Shown: piece by piece, positions 46,648-59,639 of the stretch | How positions within the stretch are numbered: position 1 is the stretch's first letter | Layout of the letters: each line of letters starts with the position of its first letter | NCBI GenBank assembly: GCA_033064195.1 | Contig: JARBJD010000129.1 | Coordinates: 124,001 to 188,000, forward strand | DNA length: 64,000 bases | Direction: 5' to 3' | Origin: Blattamonas nauphoetae | Lineage: Eukaryota > Preaxostyla > Oxymonadida | Notes under the pieces: generated by a model | Database searches by the model: none | Told to the model about the DNA's origin: nothing | What the model saw: the letters and a program-made list of their open reading frames with translations, nothing else | Position numbers and translations under genes: made by a program

Positions 46648-49376
46648 CTACATCATTGTCGTGCTTGCTTCCATCACTTTCAGGACACATCCCGAGAATC
46701 TCGTCGATGAGCGTGAAACAATGGGCATCGACTTGCTCCGAACGATCACAGCTCCCACCCTTGTCGACTCATTTCCGTACTTCACTTTTCGCTTCTCGTC
46801 CAGAATGGGAACTCCGTCGATTCGAGCGAACGACAGACCGGTCACACTTGTTTCCTCGAACCATGTCGAGAGGAACGCGACACGAACGATGGGTTGGGTG
46901 GAGACAATGACGAGAGCTGCTCTTCCAGACGAGAGTGAATTTGCACAGTCAATGAAGAGGCAGGATTCGATGCGGAGGGACGACGAGGACGGATTGGAGA
47001 GGATGAAACTGATGACACCATCCAATTCTGTGTGGTCTGTTGATGAGACGGTTTTGCTTGCGTCGAAGACACACGATTTGAGAGTGGTTTTGAGTTGGGC
47101 TGTTGCGACGGAGATAATTGAGCGTGTGAGGAACGACCCAGACGATCCTGTTCCCGTTTTGTTTGTCTCTTCTCGTTTGGTGTTGAGGACTTGCATGTCT
47201 GACAATTCGAACGTCGAATCGGCAGAAGACGAGCTGAGAACGAAGAGTGGAGCGTTGAGCGTGGTTGTTCTTCGAATCGAGACTGCTTCTGTCGTCAGTC
47301 GGACGAATTCATTCCCACTTGTCATGTTCACACAGCTAACACTGACGGCAAATGAGAGATCTTCGATTTTGACGTCTGAGAAGGACGCTGAGCCAGCTGT
47401 GAGTGCGAGCAGTCCCATTCCGATCTTCCCAGCCGAATCTTGAGTAAGAACGATTCCATTCAATTCGATGTCTCCACTCCCAGTGAGGAAGGAGGAGGGA
47501 GAGGAGGGAGTGGTGGAGACACTTCGGAGAGGGAGTACAACGACGAGCTCTGTCAGTGTCACACTTCCGCCATTCACCTCCACTCGTCCTCCTTCTTCCC
47601 AGGTCGTCTTCTCCTCCACTCTCACTTTCCCCTTTCGTGTCACCCCTCCTTCAATCGTCAGAGAACTGCCACCGATCGTCAGCATCCCGCCCACACTCAC
47701 CTCCTTCTCCACCTTCAACGTGATCCTTCCATCCTCACTTACTTGTTGGACCTGTCCTGCCTGCCACCCAACCAACAGACTGGAACACGCGATCTCGTAC
47801 TGTCCACACGTCTCAACATCATCGCTGCCCTCGCTTGAGCAGTATGTGAGGACAGGCCCGACGTACTCCGCCGGAGCTCGGAACGGCGTCTGAGGAAAGT
47901 CGAGATAGATCTGGGTCGTTGCTCGTTGAATCGAGGTCAGCGTGTATTGTGTCTCGAATTCGAACTGGGCGTCTCTCGCTGGTCCTTCCGCGATTGGGGA
48001 GACGGTTGCCGTGTGTTTGGGGAGTGAGCCAGAGGCGTCGGTTGTGATTGTAAGTGTTTTCGTGTGTGTTGGGCTTCCTCCTTCTGATGTGGATGTGAAT
48101 GTGAGTGTGTAGGCAGTGGATGGGAAGAGAGCTCGAGTTGTGAATGTTAGTTCAAATGTCGTTGTCTCTCTTCCAACCACATCCTTCCCCTTCGTCACAC
48201 TCACAAACCGTTCTGGCTCGTCTGGAACGATCAATTCGACAGGAGTGATGAGAACAGACCGTGTTCGACCAACTGCGATGAGTGAAATTGGAGCATAGTG
48301 TGCAGAATACTTCAACTGCTGTTTCCTCTCAGTTGTGGATGTCTTGAAAGGATACAGTGTTTCTTCAATGCTTGGCAGAACACCGTTTTCATCTGTAGTG
48401 ACTTCGCGAGTGATGAGGTCGTCGCTTGTGTCTGTCCTTTTCAATGTGAGAGTGTATTTCTTGGTTGGTTCCAAATGTTCTGAGTTGAAAGAGATTAGAA
48501 GTTTGGTTTGTTCTGTGTTGGCAATTTCATTGCAGGCAACATCCGAGAGACGAGCTCCTTCTGGAACTGTGAAATTCCCGCCAGGTGCAATCAGAGTGTT
48601 CGGCTCATCCTGACTGGTCACAGACGTCACAGAATAGAACATGTTCTCTTGAAGATCATCCTCCAACTCCCCAATCGACCTTTTCACTGTCCCTGTGCTT
48701 TCTCCAGATTCGTCCAAAGTCAACGTCACAGAGAGAGTGGTCGTGTCGTTCAGAGTGATCGTGTAGGCACCACTCGGGATCTTCAGTCCAGCAAACGAGA
48801 TGTCCACAGCCATTCCACTCGAATCCAGATCACACGACGCGGATTTCACGTATTTCTCGGAGAACAAGTGACCATTCAGATATCCATTCACAAGTTTGTA
48901 GTCGGAGAGATCACCTTGGAACAATTTCGTCTCGCCCACAGGTCCAGTGAATGTCGAGGTGTCGGTGTCCGAAAACGTGAACTTCAACACTCGTCCAATG
49001 TTCATCGGTTTAGGAGAGAGTGAAGAAGAGTGAGATACATCTCTGACATGAACGAAACCTGAACGGAAGATATTGGGTTAGATACTTGGGAGAAAGACCC
49101 CCACACAACCAGAACCGAAGAAGAAGAAGAAACCCTGAAGATGAAACTTGCCGAACACAAGGACGGCAACCAATCCAACAGCCCGAAGGCGACTGAAACT
49201 TGAAGATAAGCGTGAAGAAGTTAAAATCAAACGAAATCAATGTTGCCAGGGTGGGAGGGAGGTCACTCTTCTTCACTCTCTCCTAAACCGATGATCATTC
49301 TTCAATGATCTGGTTCAGGACAGAGTTCCGAAGAGTGGCTGCGGCTCCGGCATTGTTCCATGTCCTCAGATTGATT

Positions 49377-52067
49377 ATGTTGGCCATTGACGTTGGATTA
49401 GGACTTAACTCAGACGAGTGGGTGGCCCCCCTCACGGGACTCCCACAGGAGGTTGTGCGACCGCATCAGGTGATGACGCCGGATATTTTTGCACACCATC
49501 AGACTCCACAAATTCAAACGCCACAGCTACAAATGGAGGTTGGTGTTACGCCTCCGATCTTTCGGCCGGAGGCGCAGAGGCCGATGGTTCGATTTGATCC
49601 GATCGTTCAACAGGGGCCGGTAGGAGCCCAACAAGTACATGAGGATGTTCAGACTTTCCATCACATGCTCATGGAGGCGTCCCGGGAGCTGCCGCTTTTC
49701 ACCTGGGACCAGCCGGCCTTATCAACAGTTCGCGAGGTAGTCAAGTTCGCTGAGGAGTTGAAGTTGAATGAGGACGTTCTAAAGCAGTTTGTCACGGCGA
49801 AGAATAGGAAGGTGGACACTCTGCTGGTTCAATTGAAGAAGGAGGCGTTTGTCAATGTCCAGCTGGCTGTTGGAATGTTTGAATCCGTTCGACAGGGAAT
49901 GCCGACGGCACAGGCATTGTGCCTCCAAGGGCTTAAGGCGGCCGAGTTGGTGAAGCGCGTTGAGCAAGTTCGGAAAGTTGTCCTTTGCGACGTCCTGCCC
50001 GGTTCGCAAGGTGATGATCGGCAGGACGACAACGCCCGGAGGCAGAGGGAGCTTCTGCAACAAGAAATGAATCAGGCGAGACAAGTGCGAGCGGCGGCGG
50101 CGGCTGTGAGACAGACCCAGCAGCCTGGGTTTTTTCGTCCCTCAGGCCAGAATTGGGGGCAGGGACACAATCAGAGCAGAGGGTGGAGCACCAGAGGGCT
50201 ACAGAATCGGCCAGGCCCGTGGAGAGGGCGGCCCCCACAACAATTGGGGTATTTCCCAGCACTTCAGAACAATCAAACACACCAACCGAAACAGTAGGAG
50301 CTCAACAGCAATGCCATGTCACCCAAACACATTCACATCACCCCACACAACCATCACCACAACATTCAGTCGTCAATCTAACTTCATCTTCAAAGATTCA
50401 GTTCAATTACCTTCTCAGTCGTTTCTTTCAAAGGCAGGAGTTCGAGAGGAAAGACCATGGAATTGGTGGGTTCCTCTCGCGACGAGCAGAGAGCTGGGCC
50501 GAAGCAGGATGGCCCAGTTTGAAGGAGGGCATCGTGATTCCATTCAAGTCAGTTCCAAGCAGCAGAGGACAATCTCGAGTAATTCTCAAGAGCGAGAAGG
50601 AGAGGGTTGCATTCGGAGGCATCATCCAGAAGGAGCTGAAGGAAAGGATGATAAAAGAAGTGCAGGAAGACACAGTGATACTTCTCAACAACTCATTTCT
50701 GGTGCCGAAGTCCGACGGGACATTTCGCCGGATCCTCGACTGTCGGCCGGCGAACAAACTGCTGACGGCCGAGCACTTCAAGATGGAGGGACAAGAGTGG
50801 TTTCCCAACTCATCAAGCCCAACGATTGGATGAGCAAGATCGATCTGACTCTTGCTTACCAACATGTGCCAATCCACCAGGCATCTCGACCGTTTCTATG
50901 CTTTCAATACGGCATGAGTTTTTATCAACACTCGACCCTGCCGTTTGGGCTGTCGTTAGCCCCGTTGATCTTTACGAAGTTGATGAGGGTCGTCGTCTCT
51001 CGACTGAGGCCGACCGTCCGGATGATAGCGTATCTGGACGATATCCTAGTGTTGGACGAGACGGAGGAGGGTTTGATGATCAAGATCGAGAGGGTACTGA
51101 TGGAACTAGACAATTATGGATTCACTGTCAACAAGACGAAGTCGCAACTATGCCCCGCCCAGAAGATGGAGTTCCTGGGTTTCATCTGGGACAGTCGGAC
51201 AATGAGGGTGACTGTCCCCGAGGTGAAGATGGGGGCGGCTCGGAAGAAAGTGGCCGCCAAACTCAGCCGGGCACAAAGCGGGAAAGCGTGCAAAGCATGG
51301 TCACTTGCTTCCCTGATCGGCACACTTCAGTCAATTTCCCTGGCGGAAGAACAAGCGCATATCAGGACGCGACACTTGACACACAAGAAGGAAGAGATGC
51401 TCCTTCAAGGCTCTTTCTCGGCAACTGGGTTGTTGGGGAAGGCGGAGATAGACGAGTTGGAATGGTGGAAGAGTCGTCTCACAAAGGTGCTATCTGGGAG
51501 TATCAGTCAGTTCGTACCGACGGTGACCGTCACGACGGACGCGTCAGAATGGGGAATCGGAGCAATTTTGGAGAGACAAGGATTGGACAGGATCGTGTTT
51601 CAGAGTCGCTTTGGAGAGGACGAGAGAGAAAGGTCGTCGAATTGGAGGGAGATGAGGGCCGTTGGAGTGACATTGTCCGTGATGAGGAGAGAAGGCAGGA
51701 TAGTGACCGGGGATCATGTTCTCCTTCGGAGCGACAACTCGACAACTGTGTTCGATGTGAACAGGAGGACGTGCTCGCTAAGTCTCCTCCCTCTACTCAA
51801 AGATATCCTCTGCGAAGTCGAGGCTTTCAAAGGAAAGTTGATGGCGGTACATCTCCCCGGAGTGGAGAACGAGCTGGCAGATCGCCTCTCCAGGATGGAG
51901 GACGGGTCGGACTACATGCTGAAGAGGGAAGTGTTCAGGAGGATATGCACTCAGATGAGGTGCCTCCCGACGTTGGACGCGTTCGCGTCGGAGGCAAACG
52001 CCCAACTACCGCGATTTGCAAGCTGGAGGAGGGAAAGGACAGCCGTTGCGACAAACGGGCTACTCAT
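49377..52067 (+). other. Left, inverted arm of DIRS-like element 2
   Basis: Reverse-complement copy of most of the right arm: gag-like part (MLAIDVGLGLNSDEWVAPLT) and reverse transcriptase/RNase H with the same key motifs (AYLDDILVLDE, VTTDASEWGIGAILERQG). It runs on the plus strand, opposite to the element as a whole. Treated as a fossil inverted duplicate. Confidence 0.8.
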
Positions 52068-52599
52068 GGCTTGCACAGGAAACTTAGTGCTGATCTTGCA
52101 GTATCTTGTGATCTCGTCCTACCGGCCCTCTGAGAAAGGAAATTGATGACCGCAGCGTCGTCAATCGCTTCCCAATCTCGGTTTTCCCTCACGCACCATT
52201 CAATCCACCTCCTCATTTCACCAGCATAGTTGCTCCTCGTTTGCTCAGTGAGCCCATTCTTCCACAGCTTCACGGCTTCGTCTGAGAAGCCCTTCATCTT
52301 CGCTAACTCCTCCCAGATGTCCCTCGAATCCAACAACATAGCAGCACTCCATCCGGTAATCTTGCCCCGCACGCTCTCAATCCCACTCCTTCTTCCAACA
52401 CATCCCGGCTTCTCCCTACTATCATCCTTCGCTCCGCCAACCTTTCCAGCTCTGCCACGCCCAACAGCGCTGGCCAGTCGAACGCCACCACTAATGCTTC
52501 CACGCCTTCTCTCGCGATCTTCCGTACGACTTGAAGAAGCAGAGGGTTTGGGGGAAACGCGTAGATTACCTCTCCCCTCCAATCCATGAGTAGCCCGTT

Positions 52600-55454
52600 T
52601 GTCGCAACGGCTGTCCTTTCCCTCCTCCAGCTTGCAAATCGCGGTAGTTGGGCGTTTGCCTCCGACGCGAACGCGTCCAACGTCGGGAGGCACCTCATCT
52701 GAGTGCATATCCTCCTGAACACTTCCCTCTTCAGCATGTAGTCCGACCCGTCCTCCATCCTGGAGAGGCGATCTGCCAGCTCGTTCTCCACTCCGGGGAG
52801 ATGTACCGCCATCAACTTTCCTTTGAAAGCCTCGACTTCGCAGAGGATATCTTTGAGTAGAGGGAGGAGACTTAGCGAGCACGTCCTCCTGTTCACATCG
52901 AACACAGTTGTCGAGTTGTCGCTCCGAAGGAGAACATGATCCCCGGTCACTATCCTGCCTTCTCTCCTCATCACGGACAATGTCACTCCAACGGCCCTCA
53001 TCTCCCTCCAATTCGACGACCTTTCTCTCTCGTCCTCTCCAAAGCGACTCTGAAACACGATCCTGTCCAATCCTTGTCTCTCCAAAATTGCTCCGATTCC
53101 CCATTCTGACGCGTCCGTCGTGACGGTCACCGTCGGTACGAACTGACTGATACTCCCAGATAGCACCTTTGTGAGACGACTCTTCCACCATTCCAACTCG
53201 TCTATCTCCGCCTTCCCCAACAACCCAGTTGCCGAGAAAGAGCCTTGAAGGAGCATCTCTTCCTTCTTGTGTGTCAAGTGTCGCGTCCTGATATGCGCTT
53301 GTTCTTCCGCCAGGGAAATTGACTGAAGTGTGCCGATCAGGGAAGCAAGTGACCATGCTTTGCACGCTTTCCCGCTTTGTGCCCGGCTGAGTTTGGCGGC
53401 CACTTTCTTCCGAGCCGCCCCCATCTTCACCTCGGGGACAGTCACCCTCATTGTCCGACTGTCCCAGATGAAACCCAGGAACTCCATCTTCTGGGCGGGG
53501 CATAGTTGCGACTTCGTCTTGTTGACAGTGAATCCATAATTGTCTAGTTCCATCAGTACCCTCTCGATCTTGATCATCAAACCCTCCTCCGTCTCGTCCA
53601 ACACTAGGATATCGTCCAGATACGCTATCATCCGGACGGTCGGCCTCAGTCGAGAGACGACGACCCTCATCAACTTCGTAAAGATCAACGGGGCTAACGA
53701 CAGCCCAAACGGCAGGGTCGAGTGTTGATAAAAACTCATGCCGTATTGAAAGCATAGAAACGGTCGAGATGCCTGGTGGATTGGCACATGTTGGTAAGCA
53801 AGAGTCAGATCGATCTTGCTCATCCAATCGTTGGGCTTGATGAGTTGGGAAACCACTCTTGTCCCTCCATCTTGAAGTGCTCGGCCGTCAGCAGTTTGTT
53901 CGCCGGCCGACAGTCGAGATCCGGCGAAATGTCCCGTCGGACTTCGGCACCAGAAATGAGTTGTTGAGAAGTATCACTGTGTCTTCCTGCACTTCTTTTA
54001 TCATCCTTTCCTTCAGCTCCTTCTGGATGATGCCTCCGAATGCAACCCTCTCCTTCTCGCTCTTGAGAATTACTCGAGATTGTCCTCTGCTGCTTGGAAC
54101 TGACTTGAATGGAATCACGATGCCCTCCTTCAAACTGGGCCATCCTGCTTCGGCCCAGCTCTCTGCTCGTCGCGAGAGGAACCCACCAATTCCATGGTCT
54201 TTCCTCTCGAACTCCTGCCTTTGAAAGAAACGACTGAGAAGGTAATTGAACTGAATCTTTGAAGATGAAGTTAGATTGACGACTGAATGTTGTGGTGATG
54301 GTTGTGTGGGGTGATGTGAATGTGTTTGGGTGACATGGCATTGCTGTTGAGCTCCTACTGTTTCGGTTGGTGTGTTTGATTGTTCTGAAGTGCTGGGAAA
54401 TACCCCAATTGTTGTGGGGCCGCCCTCTCCACGGGCCTGGCCGATTCTGTAGCCCTCTGGTGCTCCACCCTCTGCTCTGATTGTGTCCCTGCCCCCAATT
54501 CTGGCCTGAGGGACGAAAAAACCCAGGCTGCTGGGTCTGTCTCACAGCCGCCGCCGCCGCTCGCACTTGTCTCGCCTGATTCATTTCTTGTTGCAGAAGC
54601 TCCCTCTGCCTCCGGGCGTTGTCGTCCTGCCGATCATCACCTTGCGAACCGGGCAGGACGTCGCAAAGGACAACTTTCCGAACTTGCTCAACGCGCTTCA
54701 CCAACTCGGCCGCCTTAAGCCCTTGGAGGCACAATGCCTGTGCCGTCGGCATTCCCTGTCGAACGGATTCAAACATTCCAACAGCCAGCTGGACATTGAC
54801 AAACGCCTCCTTCTTCAATTGAACCAGCAGAGTGTCCACCTTCCTATTCTTCGCCGTGACAAACTGCTTTAGAACGTCCTCATTCAACTTCAACTCCTCA
54901 GCGAACTTGACTACCTCGCGAACTGTTGATAAGGCCGGCTGGTCCCAGGTGAAAAGCGGCAGCTCCCGGGACGCCTCCATGAGCATGTGATGGAAAGTCT
55001 GAACATCCTCATGTACTTGTTGGGCTCCTACCGGCCCCTGTTGAACGATCGGATCAAATCGAACCATCGGCCTCTGCGCCTCCGGCCGAAAGATCGGAGG
55101 CGTAACACCAACCTCCATTTGTAGCTGTGGCGTTTGAATTTGTGGAGTCTGATGGTGTGCAAAAATATCCGGCGTCATCACCTGATGCGGTCGCACAACC
55201 TCCTGTGGGAGTCCCGTGAGGGGGGCCACCCACTCGTCTGAGTTAAGTCCTAATCCAACGTCAATGGCCAACATAATCAATCTGAGGACATGGAACAATG
55301 CCGGAGCCGCAGCCACGAGGTACGCTGGCATCTGAATGCCGACAAATTCACGAGCTCGGGGAAGCTCCGGATTCTGCATCACTGTGATGACCTCGGCGGC
55401 GAAATTTCGGTACTCACCCAGTTTTCTAAGTAGCACTTCGACGTTCTCGTTCAT
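52600..55454 (-). other. Right arm of DIRS-like element 2: gag-like and RT/RNase H parts
   Basis: The gag-like part starts MNENVEVLLRKLGEYRNF and includes a Gln/Arg-rich tail (NARRQRELLQQEMNQARQVR). The reverse transcriptase shows KIDLTLAYQHVPIHQASRPF, LPFGLSLAPLIFTKLM and the active-site stretch AYLDDILVLDE. RNase H shows VTTDASEWGIGAILERQG. The sequence beyond the arm, towards 52070, holds the start of a recombinase-like N-terminal domain (RSNYAGEMRRWIEWCVREN). Confidence 0.8.
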
Positions 55455-57410
55455 ATGTGTAATGTTTTCCCAAATGAAAAAGTACAAAAGATAATGTCAA
55501 GAGATCTAACCCAATATCTTCCGTTCAGGTTTCGTTCATGTCAGAGATGTATCTCACTCTTCGGAACTCTGTCCTGAACCAGATCATTGAAGAATGATCG
55601 GTGCTTGTCCTAACACTGGAGATCTTGATCCACCTTCGTTCGACAGCAGAATCAGCACATCTCCAGTGATCGAGTTCGACAGAGTGAGAGTGAATGTGGC
55701 ATCTGATGAGGTGTGTGTCTCGCTCAGTTCGCTCACAGCAATGACTTTCGCTGGCTTCACCAAAAGATCGCTGTGATCAGTGAAAGAGTCGTCGATTGAA
55801 CTATGCACGACTAATCGTTTCTCACCAGGCGAGTCAGTTTCGCAGTATGTGTATAATTCCGAGTCGAACTGGCCACTTTCCACAAAAAGGTCATGTCCAG
55901 TTTCATATTCTGCGAAACAACCTCGAAATAGGAGACATGTCACTGGCATTTTCTTGCTGTAATACGCACAGAGACCTCCTCCTCCATACGAATCAGAAGA
56001 ACCATCATCGGTTCCGCAGTTTTCAAACAGACAGTTCGAGACGATGTTGTCTGGTGATTCTGTGCTCGCTTGCACAAGCATCCCCCCTCCATCGTACCTT
56101 GTCATAGAATCGATGAAGATGCAATGTGAGACTGTGACGAGTGTGGACAGAGTTTCCACCGATCCGCCATGCTTATGTGTTGAGCAATGGATAAATGATG
56201 ATTCGGAGAGTATGATCTGATCCGATCCATCCGCTTGGAAAAACCAGATAGCCCCTCCTTCAGAATTCGCATAACACGAGCGGAATGAACATTGTTTGAC
56301 CTGCAGATTCATGTCATCTGCAAAGCCTTCTATCGCACCTCCCATTTCGGCAGTGCATCCGTCGAAAGTGCAGAGGGAGAAGACGTGGGTTGTTGACGAT
56401 TGAATGTCGACGGCTTGTGTTGTGTAATGCTGGCCATCATAATCAGTTTGAGTGTTGGGAGAAGAGCGGGAGGGAGTGTGGCATTCAGTGAAGGTCGTGT
56501 TGTGCGAGAGCAGCGATCCACCACTGTTCATGTCGTTGATCGTTGTCCCATAAAGATGGTTCGTGCTCTTCATCATACAACTGCCACACACTCGCTGAAT
56601 CCAATCAACACGAAACTTCGACACAGAGCGGTGCGAGAGTGAGGGCGATGTGGTGTTGGTCAACGAGCTCGCTGAGAGTGTCGTGGAGATCGTAGGAAGG
56701 TCAGTGTTGGCGCTTCCGATTTGGCCAAAATCAAACAGCGGACCACTTCCAAGAACGAGGTTGGTGCTCGACAATGAGAGGCCACATCCCGAAATACAAA
56801 CACAATCCAACCCAAAAGAGGCGTGTTGGCCAATCGAGGGAGACGAAAGAGAGCGTGCGAAGGACACGAAGGGCAGGAGAGACGGCGAAGTCGACGACCA
56901 ATGCGAGCAGCCATCAATCACCACACAACTCTCTCCTCCTTCCCCAGTATTCTCCACAATCAATGGAGAACACTCAGCGTTCGACAGAATCTGGCTCTGT
57001 CCAATCGTCACGCTTGACCACTTCAAAGTCGCGAGAGATGAGCTCATCACACTGCAGTCGAATGACATGTGTGAGAGAGAGGCAGTGGAGTTCAACAAGA
57101 TGAACATCGTGTGCGATGTTTGAGCAAGAATATCTTTGTTTTTCGTCTCTGAAGTCGAAAGTGAATTTCGATTTGAACTGCCCGCTTCAATATGCAATTC
57201 TGTTTCATTGTTTCCTTCAAGAATCAGAGTGCTAGATAAGACGGTGTAACTGGTCACGTGGAAGTGTCCACTCGGAATTGATAGTTTTCGAGATCCATCT
57301 TGATCATTTGAAAACCGAGAATCACTCTGTTCGTCAAGTAATTTCGCGAGTGATTGCCACTGAATGTGATGGCAGAGGAGAATATGACAGATGAACAGCA
57401 ACATCTGCAT

Positions 57411-59045
57411 TGTTCACTTGAAAGAGGGAGAAGGAGTAATTGATCTGTCCCTTAGTTTGCATAATTTCTTCGATTGAAATCCGTCCAGGAGATTGGATAA
57501 GTCCCTGATATCATATTTTGTAAAAAAATGAATCCGTCAAAATAATGATAAAGAGAAGAGAAAACTATCGCACAACAAAAAGCTGATTCAATCACAGATG
57601 TTGCCCTTGCTGAACGTCCTCGCCTCTGTCACCCAAGAGTATCAACAGCAAGTCACTACGATGATCTTCTTCTCCTCGCAATGATAATTTCTACATGAAA
57701 TTGATATCTGAAATTGCAGTTCTCCTGCGTCTCGAACGGACTTGATGGAACATCGTTTGTATATGTATCGTAATCAAACCGCCGCTTCTATTTTTGATTA
57801 ATCATAGGTTTTGCATCGTCTCAACTGAAGGTTTGGAGAGATTTCTGGAAAAAGTTAAAAAAAACAGGTTTTTGTGAGTTGACCTTCTGTCAATCCTCCC
57901 GATTTTATTCAGAAAGATGATAAGAAATAAGCACACAGAATTTGGACAAAAATGACCCATAAACTGCAGAAATGTCCAACCCCGTCCAAGTTTGGACATT
58001 TCTTCCATTATCGAAAAAACAGTTGAACTGATTTGATTCATCTACAAAAATGAAGTTGACACACATCCAATTTCGGCGTATCTATTTTTCTCTTGTCATT
58101 CTCTTTCTATTCTTTTGACGAAAATCGCGAAAGTTGTCCAAAAGCGCTCGATCAGCCCACCATAGGACATGATAGGACAATTTTAAATCGGGCTCAAACC
58201 ATAGGACATGAAAGCTATTTGAGGTCTTCACAATAATTGCGTTCCGTTTTCACAATTAAATCGAGGGAGGACAATTGTCCTGTCCTGTCCTATCGTGTCC
58301 TATGGTGGCCCGATCTGTCCTATCAAACCAACATTTTGGTAATTTCCCTCTCAAATCGTCGAAATGACATTCTCATCGAAACACGCTGAGCGAACAAGGT
58401 ACTCTGTGTGCTCTTTTCTTGTTCTTGTATTCATATTTATCTTTCTCTCGTTTTATAGACATTGGACATCAAGATCCTGGGGACATCTGAAAGAGTCGAA
58501 CTGAAGAGAAATCTGAAAGAATGAAGCAACCAGTCTGCTCTCTTTTTGTCGTTTATTCTCTTATTTTCCATCTTCTCGAATTTCAGTGCAAATAGAACTG
58601 GTTTTCACTACACCTGAAGCAAGGGACAGAGGAACACGAGAAACACCAGCAGTACTGTCTGCCAGTTTGCCTTCTTCTTGTTCGTATCATCCTCTTGACC
58701 TCGTTCTCTTCTTTGGATAAGAGAAGAACTCTTGATCGACAAGAAAAATGCACTGATCGTGTTGACATCAGGACACTCAGGAACTTCGTGTCGTATCATT
58801 TGTATCGTCTGTTTTACTGTTCAATTTCTTGTTCTTTCCATTCAGTGTTATTGATTTCACAGGAACTGTTCTGTAGAAACTCCTTCATCATGCTGGTCTG
58901 GTCTTTCCCTTTTAACTTGTCAAGCATCGCAGTCTTGTGCAAAATAAACGAAGCAATCAATCTAAAGTGCGGAAATATACGTATATTTCATTGTTCAATC
59001 ATGTGAAACATTATATACATCTCAACCTCTCATCTCAACAAAACA
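57411..59045. other. Long AT-rich intergenic region
   Basis: No gene is recognised in 1.6 kb apart from the palindromic element at 58154-58310. A minus-strand frame at 58608-58799 ends with a hydrophobic stretch (QTVLLVFLVFLCPLLQV) after a basic segment, resembling a tail anchor. It has no family match that I know and is weak evidence. The part next to 57411 probably carries the promoter of the beta-helix gene. Confidence 0.45.
58154..58310. mobile_element. Small palindromic MITE-like element
   Basis: 157 bases. The left end is agcccaccataggacatgat and the right end, reverse-complemented, ggccaccataggacacgata, followed in both by aggaca. The flanks share cgatc (58149-58153 and 58311-58315), a candidate 5-base target duplication. 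The unit taggaca recurs several times inside and once just outside. No coding capacity; superfamily not assignable. Confidence 0.6.
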
Positions 59046-59333
59046 TCAACCTCTCCCGTTCTTTAGTTTCGTCCATCCATCTGAATTCACATTAGCCATC
59101 ATTGCGTGTCCAGATCTCTTCAGATATGGGACAATATTTTTGACATCATAGGTCTCAACCGAAAAAGGACACTTTCCTAAAATTCGTAAATCCTTCACGA
59201 ATTGAGATGATATGTATTTTTTAATTGAGATTCTTGATGTTCTGATCTCCATGATCGTTCTTCTCTGAAAAGGAGTCTGATCGAACCATAATAGTGATAT
59301 TCTGTCCAAGCTTTTCTGGAAAGGGCGTTTCAC
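59046..59333 (-). CDS. Unrecognised frame, possible exon
   Basis: 95 codons ending KRSGHAMMANVNSDGWTKLK and NGRG, with an earlier ISLLWFDQTPFQRRTIMEIR. Composition is protein-like and better than chance frames nearby, but there is no recognised domain and the start is not certain. It could be the last exon of a minus-strand gene or a relic of a mobile element. Confidence 0.3.
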   Translation of the reverse strand: MKRPFQKSLDRISLLWFDQTPFQRRTIMEIRTSRISIKKYISSQFVKDLRILGKCPFSVETYDVKNIVPYLKRSGHAMMANVNSDGWTKLKNGRG

Positions 59334-59639
59334 GATTTCGCTGTCTGTCTACGGCAGTGTAGTCATGAATTAATTAGCCATCAGTATCCTGGACACAGTC
59401 TGTTCTCACTATTTCGTCATCTCACCTCAATCTCAGATATTCTGCTTCTCAGACCTTTTGTCACATTTTTCCTTTCCTCTATCCCTCTCTCCCAGCAAAC
59501 CCTCCTTGTAGTGCTCAACCACTGTCATCGAACGCACCTTTTCTGCCCGTGCCAATCATCAACCCTTCATTCTCATCCCTTCCTCCTCCTTCCTTGTCTT
59601 CCCTTCCTCCAGATATCTTCTCCACTCTCCTTCTTCTTT
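59334..59639. other. Pyrimidine-rich stretch before the LCAT-like gene
   Basis: C/T-rich with several possible acceptor sites (ctcccag near 59495, ctccag near 59612). The N-terminal part of the LCAT-like protein should lie here or upstream, but no LCAT N-terminal motif is evident. Confidence 0.4.

Larger units (their letters stand above)
49004..55599 (-). mobile_element. DIRS-like element 2, rearranged into a fold-back copy
   Basis: 6596 bases. The 5-prime end is at 55599, the 3-prime end at 49004. The ends share an inverted repeat of about 59 bases (49025-49083 and 55503-55562) with different tips, and an internal complementary region lies at about 49264-49336. Parts on the minus strand: gag-like frame (from about 55454), reverse transcriptase/RNase H, and the start of the recombinase. 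Then follows a second, opposite-strand copy of gag and reverse transcriptase. The two arms (about 49.3-52.1 kb and 52.6-55.3 kb) are nearly identical inverted copies. It is broken: essentially one large rearrangement, and a complete recombinase is absent. No target duplication. It belongs to a different DIRS-like family from element 1. Near-identical arms and an intact surrounding host frame point to a young age. Confidence 0.85.
46648..57410 (-). pseudogene. Beta-helix surface protein gene split by DIRS-like element 2
   Basis: Host gene in two pieces, 57410-55600 and 49003-46648, about 1390 codons together. ATG 57410 starts a signal-like peptide (MQMLLFICHILLCHHIQ). The first piece is beta-helix with family motifs (MMKSTNHLYGTTINDMNSGG, HCIFIDSMTRYDGGGMLV). 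It reaches VLILLSNEGGSRSPVLGQAP, and the second piece continues NIGRVLKFTFSDTDTS in the same frame, matching the corresponding region of the gene at 22347. Beta-sandwich-like units follow (YTLTLKRTDTSDDLITREVT), then more rungs, ending KVMEASTTMM. No membrane span or kinase tail is found, unlike the 16330-22347 gene. Outside the insertion both pieces are fully open, so the split is recent. Confidence 0.85.

Noticed and set aside
49004-49290. A separate small transposon with 28-base inverted ends
   Set aside because: The inverted match between 49004-49030 and 49264-49295 is explained by the left tip and the internal complementary region of DIRS-like element 2.
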